A stretch of 64,000 nucleotides of DNA. Source: DATBGZ01 sp963803115 (GTDB lineage: Bacteria; Actinomycetota; Actinomycetes; Mycobacteriales; Micromonosporaceae). Below the pieces are notes generated by a model. That model was not told the DNA's origin. It did not search any database and saw nothing but the letters and a program-made list of their open reading frames with translations. The stretch lies in assembly GCA_963803115.1 (NCBI GenBank), contig CAWDLN010000004.1:35050-99049 (forward strand), given 5' to 3'. Shown here piece by piece: positions 15,271 to 24,473 of the stretch (positions within the stretch are counted from its first letter, which is position 1; each line of letters begins with the position of its first letter). Both the position numbers and the translations under genes were made by a program.

Positions 15271-15972
15271 GTGAGCATTGACGTTCGTAGACCTGCATAT
15301 CGGGTTCTGGCCGACGACCTCCGCGCTCAGATCACCTCGGGCCAGCTGCGTCCCGGCGACCGGCTTCCGACCGAACCGCAGTTGTGCCGCGACTGCGGCG
15401 TCAGCCGAAGCACTGTCCGTGAGGCCTTGCGGCTGCTGGCCAGCCAACATCTCATCGTGACCACGCGTGGCGTCGCCGGTGGCAGCTTCGTCGCCCATCC
15501 CAGTGCCGCGCAGCTCTCAGACACCCTGACCACCGGGGTCCAACTCATGCAGGCCAGTGCCGTGGTGGACGCGGCGGACCTGCTCGAGGTCCGCCGGATG
15601 TTGGAGATCGGAACTACCGGCAACGCCGCTCGGAGGCGGCAGCAGAGCGACCTGGATGCCTTGCGCAGCACGCTTTTCGATCCGTACACCGCGGACGCGG
15701 AGACGATGATCACGCTGCACCCGGCCTTCCACGGCGCCGTGCTCGCGGCCTGCGCGAACCCTGTGCTCGAGCTCGTGTCGGCGCCGCTGCATGCGGTGGT
15801 CAACATCCGGGCGCTCGTCGCTCACCTTGGCCGTGACTTCTGGATTCGGGTCGACAGCGACCATCGGGCGATCCTCGACGCGATTGAGGCTCGCGAGCCG
15901 GACGCGGCCGAGGCCGCCGCCGCTCGCCACCTCGACCATCTTCGGGAGACCTTCGCCCCCGAAGCCACCTAG
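15271..15972 (+). CDS. GntR-family regulator, FadR subfamily
   Basis: The 233-residue protein has an N-terminal winged helix (LRPGDRLPTEPQLCRDCGVS, then RSTVREALRLL) and a C-terminal all-helical FCD ligand domain, where family members bind a metal and a carboxylate effector. The effector cannot be predicted. GTG 15271 follows an A/G-rich but weak ribosome-binding site. The gene stands alone, with the membrane protein gene ending 23 bp upstream. Confidence 0.88.
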   Translation: MSIDVRRPAYRVLADDLRAQITSGQLRPGDRLPTEPQLCRDCGVSRSTVREALRLLASQHLIVTTRGVAGGSFVAHPSAAQLSDTLTTGVQLMQASAVVDAADLLEVRRMLEIGTTGNAARRRQQSDLDALRSTLFDPYTADAETMITLHPAFHGAVLAACANPVLELVSAPLHAVVNIRALVAHLGRDFWIRVDSDHRAILDAIEAREPDAAEAAAARHLDHLRETFAPEAT

Positions 15973-15996
15973 CGCCGCCCCGTTCGGGGTGGGCGC
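15973..15996. terminator. Hairpin between convergent gntR and rsbW-like genes
   Basis: CGCCGCCCC-GTTC-GGGGTGGGCG forms a GC-rich stem-loop exactly in the 24-bp gap between the two stops. Confidence 0.65.
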
Positions 15997-16467
15997 CTAG
16001 TGGCGCGGCTTGCAAAGATCGATTGCCGCGTGGCCGGCGTTGACGGCACCGGTCACATCCGTCGCGTGTGCGACCAGCACCTGCCAGGCGAACGACTGCT
16101 CCGCGGGCATGACCGCCGTGTCGTTCACCGGAGCCGAAACAGTGACGGCGAGCGCGTCCGGCTGGACCCGGAACCGGCAGGTCAGGGTCGCGAGGTCGGC
16201 TGTGGTCGGCCTTGGCAGCGACAGCACCATCACACACGCCTCATCGACAGCGATGCGTAGGTCTTCGATCTCGTCGAAGGTGAAGCTCAGCCGCGCGGCG
16301 AGCCCCGCCGTCGCGGTGCGCACCACGCCGAGGTACGTGGCCAACGCCGGCACCGTCAGTTCGATCACATCACCCGTCGCCGGTGGCGCCGTGTCGTCCG
16401 GAATTGCGCCTTCTCCACCGGCTTCCGTACCGGTGCCACCAGTGGACACCTGCTCGCTCACCGCCAT
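15997..16467 (-). CDS. RsbW-like anti-sigma ATPase (HATPase_c_2)
   Basis: The 156-residue protein carries a serine-protein-kinase-type GHKL domain, recognised by the N-box region FDEIEDLRIAVDEACVMVL. The glycine-rich G boxes are poorly conserved. The first 35 residues are low-complexity Gly/Ala/Pro. In actinobacteria such proteins (UsfX/RsbW) usually sit beside sigF; here no sigma factor or antagonist gene is adjacent. ATG 16467 is used. Confidence 0.8.
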   Translation of the reverse strand: MAVSEQVSTGGTGTEAGGEGAIPDDTAPPATGDVIELTVPALATYLGVVRTATAGLAARLSFTFDEIEDLRIAVDEACVMVLSLPRPTTADLATLTCRFRVQPDALAVTVSAPVNDTAVMPAEQSFAWQVLVAHATDVTGAVNAGHAAIDLCKPRH

Positions 16468-16622
16468 GATGCCTCGACTCTAGGGCCTGGCCGCCACCCC
16501 GTGCCGCGCGGCGTCAACCTCCGGGATGATCACCAATCATGACGGGAAATGGCTCCAGTACGGGCCGAGAATAGCCATGATCTCGAATCTTCTGAACGAC
16601 GCGAAGTCGATGGGTTGTCGTC

Positions 16623-17276
16623 TCACGTTGTAGCGAGGTCGCCGTCGTCGGCGGAGACGCTGGAACCGAGCAGACGCAGGGGCTCGCCCTCGAGCCGGTA
16701 CGGGATCCACTCATCCATCGCGGTCGCTCCGATCGTGGCGTAGAAGTCGCGCGCGGGATTCCAATGCAGCACCCACCAGTCCAGGCGCCGGTACCCACGC
16801 TCGAGGCACAGCGCCGCCAGCGCCGCCAGCAGAGCCCGGCCCGCGCCCGAGCCCCGAGCGTGCGGCCGTACAAACAAGTCCTCGAGATAGATCCCGTGGA
16901 CTCCTTCCCACGTGGAGAAGTTGAGAAACCACAAGGCAAATCCGAACGGTACGTCGTTGGCGTCCACGGCGACATGACCGAACACGGCCGGCGATGGCGC
17001 GCGGTGTTGGTTGTTCGGCTCGCAAGCTTCGCCGCCGCGTTGGTTGTTCGGCTCGCAAGCTTCGCCGCCGCGTTGGTTGTTCGGCTCGCAAGCATCGCCG
17101 CCGCGTTGGTTGTTCGGCTCGCAAGCTTCGCCGAAGAGTGCCGCCTGCAGTTGGGCCTCGGTGAGGTGGCACTGGTCGGGGGCGCGCTCGTATTCGGCGA
17201 GCTCGTGGACCATCGCGACAACGGCCGGCACGTCCTGCGGGCGTGCCGGCCGGATCTCGTAAGGGGTTGGGCTCAC
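16623..17276 (-). CDS. GNAT N-acetyltransferase with an internal 11-residue tandem repeat
   Basis: The 217-residue protein is a diamine-acetyltransferase-like GNAT enzyme: it starts YEIRPARPQDVPAVVAMV, has the acetyl-CoA loop RPHARGSGAGRALL and the late NPARDFYATIGA. Between the first helix and the second strand (residues 50-91) it carries four copies of an EACEPNNQRGG-type unit encoded by a 33-bp tandem repeat. Close relatives go directly from the ALFG segment to the FGH strand (from memory), so the repeats are an in-frame insertion in a loop. GTG 17276 overlaps the sodN stop by four bases, so the genes are coupled. Confidence 0.88.
   Translation of the reverse strand: MSPTPYEIRPARPQDVPAVVAMVHELAEYERAPDQCHLTEAQLQAALFGEACEPNNQRGGDACEPNNQRGGEACEPNNQRGGEACEPNNQHRAPSPAVFGHVAVDANDVPFGFALWFLNFSTWEGVHGIYLEDLFVRPHARGSGAGRALLAALAALCLERGYRRLDWWVLHWNPARDFYATIGATAMDEWIPYRLEGEPLRLLGSSVSADDGDLATT
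17007..17133 (-). repeat. 33-bp tandem repeat (3 full + 1 partial) inside the GNAT gene
   Basis: On the plus strand the unit starts TTGGTTGTTCGGCTCGCAAG and ends CTTCGCCGCCGCG. Copies begin at 17007, 17040, 17073 and 17106 and are almost identical. The unit contains the imperfect palindrome GGCTCGCAAGCTTCGCC. The length, a multiple of three, preserves the GNAT frame. Confidence 0.95.
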
Positions 17277-17677
17277 GCCTGCTTGGTCTCCCAGAAGATC
17301 TTGTCGATTTCGGCGATCTTCGCGAGCAGTTCGTCGGCCTTGGCGGGGTCGGCGGAGCCCTTCGAGCCGGAGGCGCCGGCGAGCTTCGTCGCCTCGTTGA
17401 AGAGCTGGTGCAAGTTGGGGTACTTCTCGAAGTGAGGCGCCTTGAAGTAGTCCGTCCACAGCACCCAGAGGTGATGCTTCACGAGCTCGGACCGCTGCTC
17501 CTTGATGATCAGCGCACGGGTGCGGAACTCGGGATCCGCGTTCGCCTGGTACTTCTCGCAGATGGCCTTGACCGACTCAGCCTCGATCCGGGCCTGGGCC
17601 GGGTCGTAGACGCCGCACGGCAGGTCACAGTGGGCGCTGGCCACGGTGCGCGGGGTCAACAGACGGGGCAGTCGCAT
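17273..17677 (-). CDS. sodN: Nickel superoxide dismutase
   Basis: The 134-residue precursor has a short propeptide (MRLPRLLTPRTVASA) followed by the nickel-hook HCDLPCGVYDP. After cleavage His1, Cys2 and Cys6 bind nickel. The rest is the four-helix SodN fold. ATG 17677 follows AAAGGATCG. The upstream in-frame start at 17701 would give an unusually long propeptide. The maturation protease gene sodX is divergent, 110 bp away, and the downstream GNAT gene overlaps by four bases. Confidence 0.96.
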   Translation of the reverse strand: MRLPRLLTPRTVASAHCDLPCGVYDPAQARIEAESVKAICEKYQANADPEFRTRALIIKEQRSELVKHHLWVLWTDYFKAPHFEKYPNLHQLFNEATKLAGASGSKGSADPAKADELLAKIAEIDKIFWETKQA

Positions 17678-17786
17678 CGTCGATCCTTTCTCGCGAGCCA
17701 TCGTGGCCCGCTCTTCGGGCTATTGAGCGATGATCCTCGGCACCGACCCTACTCTTGAGCCGTCTACTTTCGGCCGTGGAGTCCAA

Positions 17787-18089
17787 ATGTGGGGGCTTGA
17801 GCCCGTACTCATTCGTGGTCCGTCGATGGCGCCGACGCTGCGCCACGGAGACGCGGTCCTGGCGCGGCGGTCGGGTGGTCGTCCCATCCGCGCCGGCGAC
17901 GTGGTGCTGGCCCGGTTCCGCAGTCGACCGGACCTTCTCGTCGTGAAGCGCGCGATGCGGCACGACAACGGCGGGTGGTGGCTCGAAGGCGACAACCACC
18001 TCGTGCTCGACGACTCCCGGGCCTACGGGACGGCGGACGTCGTGGCCCGGGTCGTCCTACGATATTGGCCACGCCCCCGCCGGTTGTAA
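17787..18089 (+). CDS. sodX: SodN maturation protease (S26 signal-peptidase-like)
   Basis: The 100-residue protein is a minimal S26 peptidase with the catalytic serine in RGPSMAPTLRHGD and the general-base lysine in LLVVKRAM. Its divergent position beside sodN fits SodX, which removes the SodN propeptide. ATG 17787 starts at MWGLEPVLI; an upstream in-frame start would add 19 residues without homology. No membrane anchor is present, as usual for SodX. Confidence 0.92.
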   Translation: MWGLEPVLIRGPSMAPTLRHGDAVLARRSGGRPIRAGDVVLARFRSRPDLLVVKRAMRHDNGGWWLEGDNHLVLDDSRAYGTADVVARVVLRYWPRPRRL

Positions 18090-18120
18090 GGCCGTCGATG
18101 CGCGGTCGTATCCTCTCCCG

Positions 18121-19272
18121 ATGCGTGACCAGGAAGCGCTCGAACCAGTCTTCGAGTTGCACAAGGGCGGGAAGATGGCCGTTGCGGCCACGGTGCCGTT
18201 GTCCAGTCGCGAGGATCTCTCGCTCGCCTATACGCCGGGAGTCGCCCGGGTCTGTCAGGCGATCGCCGCCGACCCCGGGCTCGCCCGCGACTACACCTGG
18301 ATCGGACACACGGTCGCTGTCGTCACCGACGGCTCGGCCGTGCTCGGGTTGGGCAACATCGGACCCCGCGCCGCGATGCCGGTCATGGAGGGCAAGGCCG
18401 TGCTCTTCAAGCAGTTCGGTGGCGTGGACGCGGTGCCGATCTGTCTGGACACACAGGACACTGACGAGATCGTACGGATCGTCACCGCGCTGGCACCGAG
18501 CTTCGGCGGCATCAACCTGGAGGACATCGCGGCTCCGCGGTGCTTCGAGATCGAACGCCGGCTCGATGAGGCGTTGCCGATCCCCGTCTTCCACGATGAC
18601 CAGCACGGCACCGCCATTGTCGTGCTGGCTGCCCTGCGCAACGCGGCCACGCTGCTGGACCGCAAGCTGTCCGCGATGCGCATCGTGATTAGTGGAGCCG
18701 GCGCGGCCGGCGTGGCCGTGGCTCGCATGCTGATTACCGGTGGAGCGACCGACGTCGTCGCGGTGGACTCGCGCGGCATCCTGCACCCGGGTCGCGACGA
18801 CATCACCGGCGAGAAGCTGGCTCTCGCGTCCGTGACCAACCCGCGCGGCGTGATCGGTGGCATCAGCGATGCCCTCGACGGCGCCGACGTATTGATTGGC
18901 GTCTCTGGCGGCACCATCAACGAGGAGACCCTCGCGGGGATGGCGCCGGGGGGTGCGATCTTCGCGCTCGCCAATCCGAACCCGGAGGTCCATCCGTCGA
19001 TCGCCAACCGCTACGCGGCGGTGGTGGCCACGGGTCGTAGCGACTTCCCGAACCAGATCAACAACGTGCTCGCCTTCCCGGGCGTGTTCCGTGGGGCCTT
19101 GGAAGCCAAGGCCACGCGGATCACGGACGCGATGAAGGTCGCGGCGGCCGACGCGATCGCGGCAGTCGTCGCCGACTCGGTCACGCCGGACGCGATTGTG
19201 CCCTCCGCGTTGGACCCGCGCGTCGCCCCGGCCGTCGCGGCTGCCGTCGCGGACGCCGCTCACCAGTCCTGA
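18121..19272 (+). CDS. NAD(P)-dependent malic enzyme
   Basis: The 383-residue enzyme decarboxylates malate to pyruvate. It has the short prokaryotic malic enzyme layout: LAYTPGVARVC near the start, DGSAVLGLGNIGP, the metal-binding PVFHDDQHGTAIV and a Rossmann fold (VISGAGAAGVAVARML). It lacks the C-terminal phosphotransacetylase-like domain of the long forms. ATG 18121 lies 31 bp after sodX, but there is no functional link. Confidence 0.95.
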   Translation: MRDQEALEPVFELHKGGKMAVAATVPLSSREDLSLAYTPGVARVCQAIAADPGLARDYTWIGHTVAVVTDGSAVLGLGNIGPRAAMPVMEGKAVLFKQFGGVDAVPICLDTQDTDEIVRIVTALAPSFGGINLEDIAAPRCFEIERRLDEALPIPVFHDDQHGTAIVVLAALRNAATLLDRKLSAMRIVISGAGAAGVAVARMLITGGATDVVAVDSRGILHPGRDDITGEKLALASVTNPRGVIGGISDALDGADVLIGVSGGTINEETLAGMAPGGAIFALANPNPEVHPSIANRYAAVVATGRSDFPNQINNVLAFPGVFRGALEAKATRITDAMKVAAADAIAAVVADSVTPDAIVPSALDPRVAPAVAAAVADAAHQS

Positions 19273-19392
19273 GCCCTCGTCCAGGTACCGCCAGTCCGCC
19301 CGAGAGCAACGCAGTGCCGGTATGTCCTGGATGGACGGCCCTGTGTCCGACTCCACTCATGGTCCGGGCCTTCGTACCGGTAGCGTCCTGGT

Positions 19393-20344
19393 ATGCGAGC
19401 CGCGTACGCCTCTTCGATCCATCCTGATGACCCGCTCGCCGGCCTGACGGTCGGCGACGCGCCGGAACCGGAACTCGTCGCCGACGACTGGGTGAGCGTG
19501 GACATCCGGACGAGCGCGCTCAATCACCACGACCTGTGGTCACTGCGCGGGGTGGGGTTGTCCGAAGACCGGCTGCCGATGATTCTCGGCTGCGACGCCG
19601 CCGGAGTGGACGACGCCGGCAACGAGGTCGTCGTCTACTGTGTCGGTGCCCGACCCGTCCGATCCCCGGGGTATCTCCCTGTTGTCGGAGCGGTTCCCGG
19701 GCACACACGCGGAGCGGGTCGCCGTACCGCGGTCAAACCTCGTGCCGAAACCGGCGAATGTGTCCTTTGTGGACGCCGCGTGCCTGCCGACGGCCTGGCT
19801 CACCGCGTACCACATGCTGGTCGCCAACGGTAGGGTCGGCGAGGCCGAGGCCGTCCTGGTTCAGGGCGCCGGTGGCGGCGTGGCCACCGCGGCGGTCGTA
19901 CTCGCCGTCGCGTTCGGCAAGCGGGTCTACGCCACCAGCCGCGACCCGGCGAAGCGGGAACGCATCGAGGCTCTCGGCGCCACCGCGTTCGAACCGGGCG
20001 CCCGGCTGCCCGAGCGCGTTGGCGTGGTGATCGAGACCGTGGGTGCGGCCACCTTCGACCACTCGCTCAAGTGCGCCCAACCGTTTGGCCGCATCGTCGT
20101 CTCTGGCGCGACGACTGGACATCTGGCCACTGTGGACCTACGCCGGGTCTTCGCACTCCAGCTGCAGATCCTCGGCTCCACCATGGGCACCATCGACGAG
20201 CTCCGCGCTCTGGTCGAGCTTGTCTCGGGCGGAGTTCGTCCCGTGGTGGACGAGGTGTTCGCGTTCTCCGACGCACGGTTGGCCTTCGAAAAGCTTCACC
20301 GGGGAAACGTGTTCGGCAAAATCGTGCTGGACCAGACCCGCTGA
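19393..20344 (+). pseudogene. MDR-superfamily zinc-type oxidoreductase, split by a frameshift
   Basis: The frame from ATG 19393 gives a normal medium-chain dehydrogenase/quinone-reductase N-terminus (SALNHHDLWSLRGVG, LPMILGCDAAGVDDAGNEVV). At about 19650 the homology moves to another frame, which runs to 20344 with DPSDPRGISLLSERFPGTHA, the Rossmann segment VLVQGAGGGVATAAVVLAVA and a complete end. Removing one C from GCCCGACCC at 19648-19656 restores one frame of about 316 residues. A sequencing error in the C run is as likely as a real mutation. The gene should encode an NADPH-dependent alcohol or quinone reductase. Confidence 0.85.
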
Positions 20345-20398
20345 CCAGACCCGTGACCAGCCCCGTGACCAGACCCGCTGACCAGCCCCGTGACCAGC
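20345..20398 (+). repeat. Short tandem TGACCAG(A/C)CCCG repeats
   Basis: About five variants of CTGACCAGACCCG / GTGACCAGCCCC follow the oxidoreductase stop codon head to tail. The array starts inside the last codons and leads into a long-stem hairpin. Confidence 0.8.
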
Positions 20399-20464
20399 CC
20401 CGTGATCTAGGGCAAACCGGGGTGATCGGAGATCGAACCACGCGGATATGCCCTAGATCACGGG
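20399..20464. terminator. 16-bp stem terminator between convergent genes
   Basis: CCCGTGATCTAGGGCA at 20399-20414 is perfectly inverted at 20449-20464 across a 34-base loop. It separates the oxidoreductase from the convergent subtilase gene and probably ends both transcripts. Confidence 0.75.
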
Positions 20465-20474
20465 ACGGAACAGG

Positions 20475-22268
20475 TCAGGACTTGGTCACAACGACGTCGT
20501 CCACGCCGGCCTCGATGAGGCTGGCCGTGGAGGCGTCAGCCGCCTCGACGCGCAGGCGGATGGTCTGCCCGGCGAAGGACGACAGGTTCACGGTCCCGGT
20601 GGCCCACGCGCCGGCCCGGTTCGCTGCCGCACCGGCCTGGCTGAAGACCACAGTGGAGCTCGTGCCGACGACCACGCTCACCCGGAAGTAGTCGGCGCTG
20701 GTGGCGTTGTTGAGGTGCGCCAGGTACCAGGAGAACGTCAGCGTGATAGTGCCGGTCGGTAGCGTAATCGACGGCGACGTGCACGTCGTGGCACCACCGT
20801 CGACGTCATTCACTCCGGCCGACGCACCGGCGGACGCGCCCGTCACGAGGTCGTTGACGCCCGAGGTCGTCGTGCCGAGCTGCAGCGTAATGCCGGACGA
20901 GGTCGCTGCCGGGTCACCTCGCTCCCAGGCGCCGGTGGTGGCCGTGTCCGTGCCGGATGCGTTCGTCGTCCAGCCGGTCGCGGTCTCGAAGTTGTCGGAG
21001 AAGACCGTGGTCGGCGGCGGCGGGGGTGTGCCGTTGGCAACGAAAAGCAGCCGGTTCGGTGATCCGGTGCCGGCACCGGTCACGACGCCGGTGGTCGAGT
21101 CGGCGACCAGGCGGTCACGCACCTGCGCCGGGGTGAAGCTCGGGTTCGCGGACAGCACGAGCGCCGCGGCCCCCGTGGTGTGTGGGGTCGCCATCGACGT
21201 ACCGCTGATCGTGTTCGTCGCGGTGTTGGACGTGTTCCACGCTGACGTGATGCTCGAGCCGGGCGCGAAGATGTCCAGACAGGTGCCGATGTTGGAGAAC
21301 GATGACCGGGCATCCGTCTGCGTCGTGGAGCCGACGGTGATCGCGGTCCCGACGCGGGCGGGCGAGAAGTTGCACGCGTTGGCTCCGTTGGAGTTGCCCG
21401 CGGCGATCGAATAGCTGACGCCCGAACTGATGGAATTCGCGACCGCGTTGTCGATCGCGGTGCTCGCCCCGCCGCCGAGGCTCATGTTCGCCACGGCCGG
21501 CTTGATGGCGTTGGAGGTCACCCAGTCGACGCCGGCGATCACCTGGGAGTTGGTGCCGCTGCCGTTGCAGTCGAGCACGCGGACGCCAACCAGCAGCACA
21601 CCCTTGGCCACGCCGTAGGTCGAGCCGCCGACGGTGCCGGAGACATGGGTGCCGTGGCCGTGGCAGTCGTCGGCCGAGCCGCCGTCGATCGCGTCGAAGC
21701 CGCTCGTCGCCCGCCCGCCGAAGTCCACATGGGTGAACCGGATGCCGGTGTCGATGATGTAGGCGTGCACGTTCGTGGCCGTGTTCGGGTACGTGTACGA
21801 GTTGTTCAACGGCAGCGCCCGCTGGTCGATGCGGTCCAGACCCCAGGACGGTGTCGGGGATTGCGTGGCGTCGATGCTGACCGTGCCATCCTGCTCAACG
21901 AAGGCGACCGCCGGGTCGGCGGCGAGGCGGGCCGCGTCACTGGCAGACATGGACACCGAGAACCCGCGCAGTGCGGCGGAGTAAAGGAGGCCGACCCGTC
22001 CGTTGTGACGCGACGCCAGGTTGCCGGCGGCGCGGCCGACGCCACCGCGGTCCATCCCGTTGTCCTTGAGGACGACGATGTACTGACCATCGATTCGGTC
22101 GGCGCGGTCGGCACCGAGAACGGTTCCCACCCCGGCATCGGCGGGGGTGGCTGCGACCATGATCGCCACGACGGCGGCCACGGTGGACCCCGCGAGCAGG
22201 CTCAGTGAACGTACCGGTCGGGTTCGAACATGACGGATGAGTTGCCGTGGCGCGGGTAGCAGCCTCAT
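20475..22268 (-). CDS. Secreted subtilisin-like serine protease (S8A)
   Basis: The 597-residue preproprotein has a basic N-terminus and signal peptide ending near ATPADA (residue 45), an I9-type inhibitor propeptide (GQYIVVLKDN to VEQDG), the catalytic domain with Asp173 (IIDTGI), His205 (GHGTHVSG) and Ser358 (GTSMATPH), a PPPPPTT linker and a C-terminal beta-sandwich domain with DNFETATGW. This is the aqualysin-like secreted type. ATG 22268 follows GGAGGGAGAAG. It ends in a hairpin shared with the convergent oxidoreductase. Confidence 0.94.
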   Translation of the reverse strand: MRLLPAPRQLIRHVRTRPVRSLSLLAGSTVAAVVAIMVAATPADAGVGTVLGADRADRIDGQYIVVLKDNGMDRGGVGRAAGNLASRHNGRVGLLYSAALRGFSVSMSASDAARLAADPAVAFVEQDGTVSIDATQSPTPSWGLDRIDQRALPLNNSYTYPNTATNVHAYIIDTGIRFTHVDFGGRATSGFDAIDGGSADDCHGHGTHVSGTVGGSTYGVAKGVLLVGVRVLDCNGSGTNSQVIAGVDWVTSNAIKPAVANMSLGGGASTAIDNAVANSISSGVSYSIAAGNSNGANACNFSPARVGTAITVGSTTQTDARSSFSNIGTCLDIFAPGSSITSAWNTSNTATNTISGTSMATPHTTGAAALVLSANPSFTPAQVRDRLVADSTTGVVTGAGTGSPNRLLFVANGTPPPPPTTVFSDNFETATGWTTNASGTDTATTGAWERGDPAATSSGITLQLGTTTSGVNDLVTGASAGASAGVNDVDGGATTCTSPSITLPTGTITLTFSWYLAHLNNATSADYFRVSVVVGTSSTVVFSQAGAAANRAGAWATGTVNLSSFAGQTIRLRVEAADASTASLIEAGVDDVVVTKS

Positions 22269-22388
22269 TTGCTTCTCCCTCCCTGGGCAAACGACCGGGG
22301 GCACGGATCAACGCGCCCCCGGTCGCACGGACATCAGCCAGGGTAGGAGCAGAGAATTGATCAAACTAGATGTGCGGCGTGGAAATAT

Positions 22389-23934
22389 TTACCGATCAAG
22401 GAGCACGCCGGGATTGAGCACGCCCGCGGGATCCAGCGCCGCCTTCGCGGCCCGCAGGGCGAGCGCGAACGGCTCCGGCCGTTCCCGGTCGTACCAGGGC
22501 CGATGGTCGCGCCCCACCGCGTGGTGGTGGGTGATGGTCGCGCCGTGGCTGATGATGACGTCACTGACCTGTGCCTTGAGCTGATCCCATAAGGCGATCT
22601 CGCCGCCACGCTTGCCTGGGGCGTACACGGTGAAGTACGGCGCCGGACCATCCGGGTAGACATGAGTAAATCGGCTGGAAACCACACCCCCGCCGCTGAT
22701 GACCGCGTCGGCGATGAGCGGCGTGCAGGGCGGCGAACCCGGTCCACGTGCACGCCGTCTCGAACGTCTCCACCACCACGCCCAGCCGTACCAGCGCGTC
22801 GCGCAGGTACGGCGCCCGCACGAAGGTGCCGGTCCATTCGGCGGTGGCGTCGGCGGTGTCCTGGTTGGGCCGGCCGCCGTGCCCGGCACAGATGCCGATC
22901 GCCGCTCGGGTGTCCGGCTCCGGGTCGAGGTCGCCGGACTCGAACCCGAGCAGCAACCGGCAGCTCCCGTCGGTCACGCCCGCGCCGACCATCGACTCCA
23001 GTGGATCAAGGAGTCGGCAGTTCGCCGGGCGAAGTCCAGATTGGACGATGTCGCGGGTGGCCGTCACAGCGTCGGCGTATCGCTCGAAGCGGATGGCCGT
23101 GTGCGTCTTCCGCTTCGGGATTCGCTGCACCCGTACCCAGGCCTCGGTGATGACGCCGAGAATGCCCTCTGACCCAAGCCACAGCCGGTCCGGCGCCGGG
23201 CCCGCCCCCGACGCCGGTACCCGCGCGGACTGGGATACGCCCACCGGGGTCACCGCCCGCACCGCCTGCACCATGTCGTCGATGTGTGTGTAGCCGGTGG
23301 CGTAGTGGCCGCCGGCCCGGGTTGCGATCCACCCGCCGAGTGTCGAGAACTCGTAGCTCTGTGGATAGTGCCGCAACGTCAACCCGTGCGGTCGTAGCGC
23401 GTCCGCAATGGACGGTCCCTCGGTGCCGGCCCGGATGCGGGCCACGAGACTGACGTCGTCGACCTCCACCACACCGGCGAGACCGCGCAGATCAAGGCTG
23501 ACCACGGGCCGGGAACGGTCACGGCACTCGACGCCCCCCACGACCGACGTACCCCCGCCGTAGGGCACGACCGTGAGCCCTTCGGTGGCGGCCCAGTCCA
23601 GCACCGCCGCTACATCGTCCTCAGTGGACGGACGAGCTACCACGTCCGGCGCCACATCGAACTCGCCCCGAACAGCCCGCACGACATCGCGGTACGCCCT
23701 GCCGTACGTATGCGCCACCCGGTCGAAACTGTCCACTGTGCACATATGAGCGACGGAGGCGCTGGGCCGTACGGCTGGATCCGGCACCGAAAGACCAGAA
23801 ATCGCTGGTACGGGGGTCAGCTCACCATCGAGCGGAAGCAGCGCCCGCACCCGTACCGCCAGGGCCTCCAGCTCCTCGCCCTGCACCGCCGCGTCTTCCC
23901 AACCCCAGCCCCACCACGAACGCCGCCTGCTCAT
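22389..23934 (-). pseudogene. FAD-linked oxidase (alkyl-DHAP synthase-like), frameshifted
   Basis: From ATG 23934 the protein has the FAD_binding_4 fold, with VPYGGGTSVVGGVE and LGGWIATRAGGHYATGYTHIDD, and resembles bacterial alkyldihydroxyacetonephosphate synthase-type oxidases. Near 22720 the homology changes frame: GFAALHA is followed in another frame by LIADAVISGGGVVSSRFTHV, the HHHAVGRDHR motif and AALDPAGVLNPGVLL to the TAA at 22389. One extra base around 22717-22724 explains it. The complete gene would be about 514 residues. It is divergent from the SRPBCC gene with 32 bp between starts. Confidence 0.85.
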
Positions 23935-23966
23935 GGCAGCAAAGTACTCCGCGTTATCCTGCCGTT

Positions 23967-24428
23967 GTGACGCCGGATCTCGAGGAGCGCATCGTTGTCG
24001 ACGTGTCGCCGGAGCTGGCCTATGAGGCGGTCGCGGATGTACGGCGCATCGCCCGATGGAGCCCCGAATGCTTCGCGGCGTGGGTCTATCGACGCCGGGA
24101 CGGAGTCCCCACGCGATTCGTGGGCTTCAATCGCCGAAAAGGGTTCGTGTGGTTCACGACCTGCCGGGTGCTGATCGCCGACCCGGCGCGGGAGTTCACC
24201 TTCGACGTCTCGACGTTCGGGCAACCGGTCGCCCGGTGGGGCTACCGGTTCGTCCCCGCCGGCGAAGGCACGGAGGTGACCGAGTACTGGATCGACCGCC
24301 GCAACAAGGGCGCCTACACCCTTGGCCGGGTCTTCACCGGCAAGTCGGCCACGATGCGCCCGGACGTCAACCGCGACGGCATGCGGCGCACCCTGCGCCG
24401 GCTCAAGCACGAGCTCGAGAGCGCATAG
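23967..24428 (+). CDS. SRPBCC (START-like) family protein
   Basis: The 153-residue protein fits the polyketide-cyclase/dehydrase SRPBCC fold: a first strand with EERIVVDVSPELAYEAV, the helix of VRRIARWSPECF and a C-terminal helix MRRTLRRLKHELE. The family binds hydrophobic ligands in a helix-grip cavity; no specific ligand is predictable. GTG 23967 is used, 32 bp from the divergent oxidase gene. Confidence 0.85.
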   Translation: MTPDLEERIVVDVSPELAYEAVADVRRIARWSPECFAAWVYRRRDGVPTRFVGFNRRKGFVWFTTCRVLIADPAREFTFDVSTFGQPVARWGYRFVPAGEGTEVTEYWIDRRNKGAYTLGRVFTGKSATMRPDVNRDGMRRTLRRLKHELESA

Positions 24429-24473
24429 ATCGTGGCACCCGACGGTCGTCATGCCGGCCGCCGGTACCACGAT

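Noticed and set aside
16521..16622. RNA gene in the gap between the RsbW-like and GNAT genes
   Set aside because: Only a short TGATCACCAATCA repeat is visible. No stable fold or promoter could be supported by eye.
17809..19356. 515-codon minus-strand frame over sodX and the malic enzyme gene
   Set aside because: It is antisense to two well-supported genes and its translation is Arg/Asp/Gly-rich low-complexity sequence.
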